5,521 bases of DNA, taken from Anaerolineales bacterium (GTDB taxonomy: Bacteria > Chloroflexota > Anaerolineae > Anaerolineales > E44-bin32). A program made the translations under genes and the position numbers. The stretch spans positions 1 through 5,521 of the forward strand of contig DAOUTT010000160.1 in assembly GCA_030668545.1 (NCBI GenBank), in the 5' to 3' direction. A model generated the notes under the pieces. The model was not told the origin of the DNA and ran no database searches. It saw nothing but the letters and a program-made list of their open reading frames with translations. This document shows, piece after piece, positions 1 through 4,810 of the stretch (positions are counted from its first letter, which is position 1; every line of letters begins with the position of its first letter).

Positions 1-408
1 ATTCGCAAAATCCGAACCAGCGCCGGGCTCTGAGAACGCCCCACAGCCGATCTTCTCCCCACGCGCGATGGGGACGAGGTACTTCATTTTTTGTTCTTCA
101 GTACCCCACTGGAAGAGAGTCATACTGGCTAACCCATTGTGAACAGACATCACTACTCGCAAAGTGGTATCAATCACTTCAAGTTCTTCGCTTGCCAAAC
201 CCAATGATATATAGTCCATTCCTTGCCCACCGTAACGCACCGGGATGCAGATGCCGAGAATGCCCAACTCCCCCATCCTGGGCAGGACGTGAGCGGCCAT
301 CTCCTGTTCCCGATCGGCTTCTTTGATGGTGGGCGCGACCTCCTTACGGGCAAAGTCGCGAACCATTTTCTGAACCATCTCATGTTCCGTCGTGAGACGA
401 AAATCCAT
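1..408 (-). CDS. Acyl-CoA dehydrogenase, N-terminal part (runs off left edge)
   Basis: This is the first 136 residues of an acyl-CoA dehydrogenase, an FAD enzyme that oxidises acyl-CoA thioesters to trans-2-enoyl-CoA and passes electrons to ETF. The protein begins MDFRLTTEHEMVQKMVRDFA, the usual helical N-domain. It continues with GELGILGICIP and a YGGQGMDY segment (about residues 47-66), then GTEEQKMKYLVPIARGE (about 103-119). The family signature 1, AFSEPGAGSD, is at residues 124-133, just before the window ends, so the beta-domain, C-terminal helical domain and catalytic glutamate are not visible. Full-length members have about 380 residues. The start at 408-406 is supported by a GGAGG Shine-Dalgarno 8 nt upstream and a promoter at 439-467. 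Substrate chain length cannot be decided from this part; short-chain or branched acyl-CoA is possible. The family call is firm and the exact enzyme open. Confidence 0.95.
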   Translation of the reverse strand, partial: MDFRLTTEHEMVQKMVRDFARKEVAPTIKEADREQEMAAHVLPRMGELGILGICIPVRYGGQGMDYISLGLASEELEVIDTTLRVVMSVHNGLASMTLFQWGTEEQKMKYLVPIARGEKIGCGAFSEPGAGSDFAN

Positions 409-416
409 CCACACAA

Positions 417-421
417 CCTCC
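417..421 (-). promoter_or_regulatory. Shine-Dalgarno of the acyl-CoA dehydrogenase gene
   Basis: On the minus strand this reads GGAGG, with 8 nt between it and the ATG at 408-406. It fixes the start codon and is the clearest ribosome binding site in the window. Confidence 0.85.
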
Positions 422-431
422 GGAAAAAGCG

Positions 432-466
432 TGTCTCGATTATAGACGCTCAAACTAAGCGAGACA
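432..466. repeat. Inverted repeat flanking the acyl-CoA dehydrogenase promoter core
   Basis: TGTCTCG at 432-438 and its exact complement CGAGACA at 460-466 are separated by 21 nt. The right arm overlaps the -35 hexamer and the left arm sits at the predicted transcription start. Centre-to-centre spacing is 28 bp. This could be a two-site operator or chance; a 7-bp dyad at this distance is weak evidence on its own. Confidence 0.35.
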
Positions 467-467
467 A
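439..467 (-). promoter_or_regulatory. Sigma-70-type promoter of the acyl-CoA dehydrogenase gene
   Basis: Read on the minus strand, a TTGTCT -35 element (467-462, four of six consensus bases) is followed after exactly 17 nt by a perfect TATAAT -10 element (444-439). Transcription should start near 432, giving a short leader of about 24 nt that contains the GGAGG site. A 7-bp inverted repeat (432-438 and 460-466) brackets the -10 and overlaps the -35, so a repressor or activator could act here. Confidence 0.75.
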
Positions 468-514
468 CCTATCTTGTGGATTCGACGTGTTTTAGTGTCC
501 ATTATCACACTACA

Positions 515-532
515 ACGGGAGGTTCATCCCGT
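515..532. repeat. Perfect 6-bp dyad in the divergent intergenic region
   Basis: ACGGGA (515-520) and TCCCGT (527-532) are exact complements around a 6-nt centre. The dyad lies between the two divergent promoters, about 48 bp upstream of the minus-strand -35 and about 70 bp upstream of the plus-strand -10. No T-run follows on either strand and no gene ends here, so it is not an intrinsic terminator. An operator for a dimeric regulator is the plausible reading, but is unproven. Confidence 0.35.
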
Positions 533-603
533 CTGGGCTTCACTTCATTTGCTTCGACCCTTAACTGTAAACGGAAGAAATATCCGCTCTCCCTATCTCG
601 GTC

Positions 604-609
604 TATAAT
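604..609 (+). promoter_or_regulatory. -10 element upstream of the TPR protein gene
   Basis: A perfect TATAAT lies 26 nt before the ATG at 636, predicting a transcript start near 616 and a leader of about 20 nt. No convincing -35 hexamer is found 16-18 nt upstream, where the sequence around 580-587 reads ATATCCGC, so an activator or an atypical -35 would be needed. The 9-mer GTCTATAAT is shared with the divergent acyl-CoA dehydrogenase promoter. The ribosome binding site is weak (GGA at 626-628). Confidence 0.5.
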
Positions 610-635
610 TCACCCAGGGTTCAACGGAATTAATC

Positions 636-2054
636 ATGCTTGAAAAGCTCCGCCGGCACTGGCAAACGCTGACCATCACGATCCTCCTTCTCCTTGTGCT
701 CTCGCCGTCACCGATCGCGCAACCTTTTCTGCATCCCCTGCAAACAGCACAGGCTTCCCTTAAGGCTGGGAATCTCGAGATCGCCATCGAGCAGCTCGAA
801 TACGCGATAAAGTTTGAGAAAGCACTTGCGGGATTGCACCTGAAAGTCGCCGAGCTTGCTTTAGATCTTGATGACATGGATACAGCGAGCGCTCATCTAG
901 ACGCGTTAGAAGTCCACAACTTACAGAGCCACGAAGCCTATTGCCTCCGTCAAAGGGTAAACATCCGCGTGGGAGAGACCGCTGGGTTAGACATTGCCTG
1001 GCAAAGTCTGATCATAGATTGCCCGGAATCAATCTCGTATATCGAGCAGCTTGCATTGGAATGGCTTGCTTCCAACGATCTCGACGAGGCGCTTCCAATC
1101 TTCGAGGCGCTGGCCAGGACGACATCGCTCAAACCCGAAACGGAGGAGGCTTACGCGTATGCGAAAGCAGCTATGGCGCCTGTGGATTCTCTGCCGCTCC
1201 TGCATACGCTCGCCCAGAGAGCAGAACAAACGCCTCAACTAGCAATCGATCTCATTCTTGCGATCGAGAGTTCTACCAACGAACCATCTCCCACTTACCC
1301 TCTAGCACAGGTGGGGCAAATCTTCGCCCGTCACGGCAGGTGGAATTTGGCGATATCCTCTCTAGAAAGATTGCTGGAAATCGATCCCGATATCCATGAG
1401 GCTCGTGCCTATCTGGGTCTATCAAAAGACCAAATTGGGCAGAACGGGCTGGATGATCTGCTTGCCGCTGCCGACGCGCTGCCTGGCCAATCCCTACCGC
1501 AGGTCTTTCTAGCCCTTCATTGGCTCAATGCAGGCGAGGAGGAACAGGCGAGAGATGCCTTGACCATTGCTGCTCAACTCGACCCGCTCAATCCGGCAAT
1601 TGCTGCACAGTTAGGTGAGGTATATATCGGGCTTGGAGATCTCGTGGCTGCATCCGCTGCCTACCGCCAGGCTGCAGACCTCGATCCAAAGAATCCCGCC
1701 TTCTGGCTATTGCTGGCGAGATTCTCCAATCAATATGAAGTAGATATCCATACACTTGCTCTTCCTGCGGCTCGAAATGCAGTTGCATTAAGCACAGGAG
1801 ATACAGCCCCTCTTGCCGAACTGGCCTACACACATTTTCTGCTCGATAACTACATTCTGGCAGAACGCCTCCTCTGGCGAGCCGTTACGTTGGATCCATC
1901 TAACGCACAAACTCAGTATTATCTGGGTTTGTTATTCGACGCCCAGGGGAACCGAAGTGGGGCATGGGCTGCAATGCAGCTGGCCTCCTCTCTGAACGCA
2001 CCTGAACGCTATCAAGTGCTCGCCAAACGCTGGCTTGAATTGGCTGTTCACTAA
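636..2054 (+). CDS. Exported or membrane-anchored TPR-repeat protein
   Basis: A 472-residue protein built of tetratricopeptide repeats, helical hairpins that bind other proteins. The N-terminus has basic residues (KLRRHW) and then a hydrophobic run at about 11-28, a signal peptide or single membrane anchor; no lipobox cysteine follows. Weak repeats lie at about 31-64, 65-98 and 133-165. Better ones lie at about 222-254 (ends LLEIDPD), 286-319 (AAQLDPLN), 320-353 (ADLDPKN), 391-423 (VTLDPSN) and 424-457, each closing with the usual acidic-proline turn. No catalytic domain is visible, so a scaffold or chaperone-like role outside the cytoplasmic membrane is inferred. The start is the only ATG consistent with the signal sequence and follows a TATAAT element, though its ribosome binding site is weak. 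The next gene starts about 58 nt downstream and also encodes an envelope protein. The partner and process are unknown. Confidence 0.85.
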   Translation: MLEKLRRHWQTLTITILLLLVLSPSPIAQPFLHPLQTAQASLKAGNLEIAIEQLEYAIKFEKALAGLHLKVAELALDLDDMDTASAHLDALEVHNLQSHEAYCLRQRVNIRVGETAGLDIAWQSLIIDCPESISYIEQLALEWLASNDLDEALPIFEALARTTSLKPETEEAYAYAKAAMAPVDSLPLLHTLAQRAEQTPQLAIDLILAIESSTNEPSPTYPLAQVGQIFARHGRWNLAISSLERLLEIDPDIHEARAYLGLSKDQIGQNGLDDLLAAADALPGQSLPQVFLALHWLNAGEEEQARDALTIAAQLDPLNPAIAAQLGEVYIGLGDLVAASAAYRQAADLDPKNPAFWLLLARFSNQYEVDIHTLALPAARNAVALSTGDTAPLAELAYTHFLLDNYILAERLLWRAVTLDPSNAQTQYYLGLLFDAQGNRSGAWAAMQLASSLNAPERYQVLAKRWLELAVH

Positions 2055-2066
2055 AATTGTCACTCG

Positions 2067-2093
2067 TTGCAATTGAATATGCTGTGCTAGAAT
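2067..2093 (+). promoter_or_regulatory. Possible extended -10 promoter before the lipoprotein gene
   Basis: TGC followed directly by TAGAAT (2085-2093) makes an extended -10 element. A partial -35, TTGCAA, is at 2067-2072 with a short 15-nt spacer; a better-matching TTGTCA at 2057-2062 is too far away (25 nt). Transcription would start near 2100. If real, the lipoprotein–mtaB pair can be transcribed apart from the TPR gene, and the ATG at 2092 cannot be used because it lies inside the -10. Confidence 0.4.
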
Positions 2094-2112
2094 GCGCCTG
2101 GGTGAAAGAAAC

Positions 2113-2763
2113 GTGATAATAATGCGCAGAATCTCCTTCACCGCGAGCCTGATCGCGGTTTTCTCAATCTACCTTGGAGGGTGCAATTGGCTATATCCTC
2201 CAGCCGGTCCGGGCGAAGTTCTATTCCAGGATGACTTCTCTCGAGCTTCAAGCGGTTGGGATCGCTACCAGGATGATATCTACCGAGCAGATTACCAGGA
2301 AGGCAAATATCACATTGAGATTTTTTCTCCGGAGACCGTCGCCTGGAGCCTGCCCAAGTTATCTTTCCAAGATGTTTGGATAAGCGTTGAGGCCGAAAGA
2401 GTTAAGGGACCGGAAGATAATGCCTTCGGCGTGATCTGTAGATATGAGAATCCGAGCAATTTCATCTTCTTCCTCATTTCAAGCGATAGTTTCGCCGGCA
2501 TCGGGCACTATGTAGATGGCGAGAAAACACTCTTAAGCGATGAATCCCTGCTCCCAACAGATGCCGTACACAAGGGGGATGAGGGGAATTTCATCCAGGC
2601 AGAGTGTGTCGGGGATCGCCTGACCTTATATGTGAACAACTCGCGTGTGGCTGAGGCCATCGTTGAAGATATTCGCTCGGGCGACGTGGGTTTGATCGCC
2701 GGCACTTACGCAGACCCCGGCGTCGAGATTCGTTTTGATAATTTCTCTACAGTACAACCCTGA
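2113..2763 (+). CDS. Lipoprotein with probable jelly-roll (LamG/DUF1080-like) domain
   Basis: A 216-residue secreted lipoprotein. After a short basic start (MRR) a hydrophobic stretch ends in the lipobox L-G-G-C, with the lipidated cysteine at residue 24, so the protein should be anchored to the outer face of the membrane. The mature part opens with a Pro/Gly linker and then LFQDDFSRASSGWDRY. It ends in a VEIRFDNFSTV strand. This DDF…SGW…FDNF pattern is typical of concanavalin-like beta-sandwich domains of the LamG or 3-keto-disaccharide hydrolase-like kind. Two mature cysteines (109 and 165) could form a disulfide. No catalytic residues are recognised, so carbohydrate or surface binding is an inference. 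The GTG at 2113 is chosen because GGTGA lies 7 nt upstream. ATG 2122 (213 residues) is a close alternative, while ATG 2092 overlaps the likely -10. mtaB follows after 18 nt. Confidence 0.8.
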   Translation: MIIMRRISFTASLIAVFSIYLGGCNWLYPPAGPGEVLFQDDFSRASSGWDRYQDDIYRADYQEGKYHIEIFSPETVAWSLPKLSFQDVWISVEAERVKGPEDNAFGVICRYENPSNFIFFLISSDSFAGIGHYVDGEKTLLSDESLLPTDAVHKGDEGNFIQAECVGDRLTLYVNNSRVAEAIVEDIRSGDVGLIAGTYADPGVEIRFDNFSTVQP

Positions 2764-2781
2764 GGTTGCTATAAGCCATCC

Positions 2782-4071
2782 ATGAAAGTGTTTCTCGACA
2801 GTGTTGGTTGCCGTCTAAATCAAAGTGAAATAGAACGCATCGGTCGCGATTTCCGGCTGGCAGGTTGTGAGCTCGTAGGCGATCCGACTCAGGCCGATCT
2901 TGTTGTGATCAATACCTGTACAGTTACTCGGCGAGCGGATTCGGATTCAAGACAGAAAACACGACAGGCCGCGAGAGCAGGAGTCGACAAAATCATCCTC
3001 ACAGGATGCTGGGCTACACTGGAAGAACACAGCGCCCTCAAGCTTCCTAAAGTCACTCGCGTTGTAAAAAACAATGACAAGGACCGCCTCGTCGCAGACC
3101 TCCTTGGCCAGCCGCCCGAGCTATTTAATAAGGAGCCGCTTCAACGCGAACCGCTTCCCGGATCGAGAATGCGTACAAGGGCGTTCATTAAGGTCCAGGA
3201 TGGCTGCAATAATCGTTGTGCATTCTGCGTTACGACTGTAGCGCGCGGCTCGGCCATGAGTCTCCCTGTGGCAACAGTATTAAGGGAGGTCCACGCCGCG
3301 CTCCGAGGGGGGAGCCAGGAGATTGTGCTCTGCGGTGTCCATCTTGGATCCTGGGGAAAAGACCTGGGCCGAGGCGGTAGTTTACGAGACCTAATCCAGC
3401 TCATCTTAAAAGAGACGGACATTCCCCGCTTACGGCTATCCTCTCTTGAGCCCTGGAACTTAGACGCACACTTCTTCTCACTCTGGCAAGACGCCAGGCT
3501 TTGCCGTCACCTGCATCTTCCTCTGCAATCAGGTTCTGATGCCACACTTCGCCGTATGGCAAGGAAAACGTCATTGGATGACTTCTCGAAACTGATCACC
3601 GCTGCCCGGGCAGCAATCCCAGATGTTGCCATTACAACAGATATCATCGTCGGTTTCCCTGGTGAAACGGAAGAGGAGTTCGATGATAGTCTTGCCTTCG
3701 TTGAGACGATGAATTTTGCTGGTGGTCATGTATTCGCTTACTCCGAGCGGGAGGGCACCCCAGCTGCTGATTTCAATCCTGTCGTCCCAATATCCGTACG
3801 CCGTGAACGCAGCGCGGTTGTGAGAGCGGCATTCGCACGATCTGCAGAGCATTATCGCCACTTATTTATCGGGCAAATCTTACCCGTTCTCTGGGAGAGC
3901 ACTACCGACCTCGGAGAGGCTGGCTGGCAGCTCTCAGGACTGACAGGTAATTACCTGCGCATAAAAGCGAGCGACGACGAAGACCGCTGGAATCAGATCT
4001 CAGATGTGGAAATGATCAGTCCTGGAAAAGGAGACCTTCAGGGGAGAATCATCACTATCCACAGCGCGTAA
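2782..4071 (+). CDS. mtaB: tRNA t6A37 C2-methylthiotransferase MtaB
   Basis: This radical-SAM enzyme adds a methylthio group to C2 of N6-threonylcarbamoyladenosine 37, giving ms2t6A in tRNAs that read ANN codons. The 429-residue protein has the family length and all three parts. The N-terminal UPF0004 domain (about 1-110) carries the second-cluster cysteines C10 (SVGCRLNQSE), C46 (INTCTVT) and C76 (LTGCWATLE). The radical-SAM core has C142, C146 and C149 in CNNRCAFC, and then GVHLGSWG, RLSSLEPWN, HLPLQSGSD and TDIIVGFPGETEEEF. The C-terminal TRAM-like region (about 370-427) contains LPVLWE and LTGNYLRIKA and should bind tRNA. The DSDSRQ motif after the second cysteine and the WATLE variant of the usual YATLE favour MtaB over MiaB or RimO. 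The start is fixed by the conserved N-terminus, although no strong Shine-Dalgarno is present (GAGG is 16 nt away). The 18-nt gap from the lipoprotein suggests co-transcription. Confidence 0.96.
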   Translation: MKVFLDSVGCRLNQSEIERIGRDFRLAGCELVGDPTQADLVVINTCTVTRRADSDSRQKTRQAARAGVDKIILTGCWATLEEHSALKLPKVTRVVKNNDKDRLVADLLGQPPELFNKEPLQREPLPGSRMRTRAFIKVQDGCNNRCAFCVTTVARGSAMSLPVATVLREVHAALRGGSQEIVLCGVHLGSWGKDLGRGGSLRDLIQLILKETDIPRLRLSSLEPWNLDAHFFSLWQDARLCRHLHLPLQSGSDATLRRMARKTSLDDFSKLITAARAAIPDVAITTDIIVGFPGETEEEFDDSLAFVETMNFAGGHVFAYSEREGTPAADFNPVVPISVRRERSAVVRAAFARSAEHYRHLFIGQILPVLWESTTDLGEAGWQLSGLTGNYLRIKASDDEDRWNQISDVEMISPGKGDLQGRIITIHSA

Positions 4072-4077
4072 TTAGCC

Positions 4078-4140
4078 TTCCGCGGAAGAATTCAACTTGA
4101 CTGGGTTTTATTTCCAGATTAGTCTGCACTTGTTCCGCGG
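4078..4140. repeat. TTCCGCGG repeats able to form a long-loop hairpin
   Basis: TTCCGCGGAA at 4078-4087 is a perfect 10-bp palindrome. TTCCGCGG recurs at 4133-4140. As the core CCGCGG is self-complementary, 4080-4087 can pair with 4133-4140 over 8 bp, extended by two A-T pairs after one mismatch, enclosing about 39 nt that include a small CTGG/CCAG hairpin. It begins 6 nt after the mtaB stop. No T-run follows, so it is not a standard intrinsic terminator; transcript-end protection or protein binding are possible. Confidence 0.45.
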
Positions 4141-4180
4141 CGTTCACGCTCTTGCTGAAACTTATGGCAAGACCGTTTTA

Positions 4181-4203
4181 TGATGTTGTCTCCTTGAACA
4201 TCA
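4181..4203. repeat. 7-bp inverted repeat in the mtaB–yqeY gap
   Basis: TGATGTT (4181-4187) and AACATCA (4197-4203) are exact complements around a 9-nt loop. The stem is AT-rich and is not followed by a T-run on either strand, so termination is unlikely. It could be an operator or chance. Confidence 0.3.
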
Positions 4204-4315
4204 GTATGTCAACTTCGGCATTATCAGCTGCAGACGAGCCTGGAAAACACCGCTTTGTAATCCTAAGAAATCCATATGTGGCTATGCGCAAACAAATTAG
4301 AAACCCGCACTAGCC

Positions 4316-4345
4316 TTCACAATGATGAAAAACCATAGGTATAAT
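4316..4345 (+). promoter_or_regulatory. Strong sigma-70-type promoter of yqeY–pgpH
   Basis: TTCACA (4316-4321, five of six -35 consensus bases) and a perfect TATAAT (4340-4345) are separated by 18 nt. Counting 7 nt from the last base of the -10 puts transcription start at about 4352, the A of the yqeY start codon. This predicts a leaderless or almost leaderless mRNA and explains why yqeY has no proper Shine-Dalgarno. Confidence 0.75.
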
Positions 4346-4351
4346 GGACGC

Positions 4352-4810
4352 ATGATAAACAAAGAGACACTCGAAGCAGACCTCAAAGAAGCGATCCGCT
4401 CAAAGGATGATGTGCGGAAACGGTCTTTGCGAATGGTCCTTACCGCTATTAAACTCGTCGAGATCGAACGTCAAGACGATCTCGATGAAGCGACCATCCT
4501 GGGAATCATCCAACGGGAAGTGAAATCCCGTCAGGAGACCATTGAAGAAGCCAAACAAGCAGGGCGAGATGATCTCCTCGCCTCCACGCTTGCAGAGATC
4601 GAAGTTCTACAGGTTTATCTTCCCCAACCTCTCGGGGAGGATGAGCTCAGAGAGATCGTTCAACGATCAATCGAGGAAGTTGGCGCGTCCGATCCTCAGG
4701 ATATGGGCAAAGTCATGAAAGTCCTTATGCCTCAGATACAAGGACGGGCTGATGGAAAAATAGCCAGCGACCTCGTCCGTGAGCTTCTCTCACCCCCACA
4801 GAAGGATTGA
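4352..4810 (+). CDS. yqeY: GatB/YqeY domain-containing protein
   Basis: A 152-residue helical protein of the YqeY family, close to the usual 145-150 residues. The domain resembles the tRNA-binding C-terminal domain of the GatB subunit of Asp/Glu-tRNA amidotransferase, but free-standing YqeY proteins have no settled function and lack the catalytic GatB part. Family landmarks are LEADLKEAIRSKDDVRKRSLRM (split: LEADLKEAIR at about 7-16 and RKRSLRM at 22-28), YLPQPL (89-94), DMGKVMKVLMPQ (117-128) and GRADGK (131-136). ATG 4352 is preferred over the in-frame ATG at 4322 for two reasons. The family normally begins close to this point, and the -10 hexamer at 4340-4345 lies between the two ATGs, so the upstream one would be outside the transcript. 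Only GGA at 4346-4348 precedes the start, too close to be a good ribosome site. The stop overlaps the next start by one base. Confidence 0.93.
   Translation: MINKETLEADLKEAIRSKDDVRKRSLRMVLTAIKLVEIERQDDLDEATILGIIQREVKSRQETIEEAKQAGRDDLLASTLAEIEVLQVYLPQPLGEDELREIVQRSIEEVGASDPQDMGKVMKVLMPQIQGRADGKIASDLVRELLSPPQKD

Larger units (their letters stand above)
4072..4351 (+). other. mtaB–yqeY intergenic region, no confident gene
   Basis: This 280-nt gap holds no recognisable RNA gene; no tRNA T-loop or acceptor pairing was seen on either strand. It contains repeated TTCCGCGG sites (4078-4140), a 7-bp inverted repeat (4181-4203), and a 49-codon plus-strand ORF (4164-4313) without a ribosome binding site. 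Its right end carries the yqeY promoter. No hairpin with a following T-run is present, so the site where mtaB transcription ends is unclear. Confidence 0.6.

Noticed and set aside
174..416. 80-residue minus-strand reading frame overlapping the acyl-CoA dehydrogenase
   Set aside because: It is another frame of the same strand as the acyl-CoA dehydrogenase; the real frame (start 408) carries the family signature and the Shine-Dalgarno.
223..495. 90-residue plus-strand reading frame
   Set aside because: It is antisense to the acyl-CoA dehydrogenase N-terminus, has no recognisable motif and runs across the divergent promoter.
515..532. Intrinsic terminator
   Set aside because: The hairpin lies between two divergently transcribed gene starts and has no T-run on either strand.
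941..1399. 152-residue plus-strand reading frame inside the TPR gene
   Set aside because: It is an out-of-frame shadow, Arg/Ser/Gly-rich with no motif, whereas the overlapping frame shows clear TPR repeats.
3571..3861. 96-residue minus-strand reading frame within mtaB
   Set aside because: It is antisense to the radical-SAM core of mtaB and has no promoter, ribosome site or family motif.
4322..4351. Upstream ATG start for yqeY (adds MMKNHRYNGR)
   Set aside because: The -10 hexamer TATAAT lies within this extension, no ribosome site precedes it, and family members normally start near ATG 4352.
4072..4351. tRNA, riboswitch or small RNA gene
   Set aside because: No cloverleaf, conserved T-loop or known aptamer core could be found; only short inverted repeats are present.
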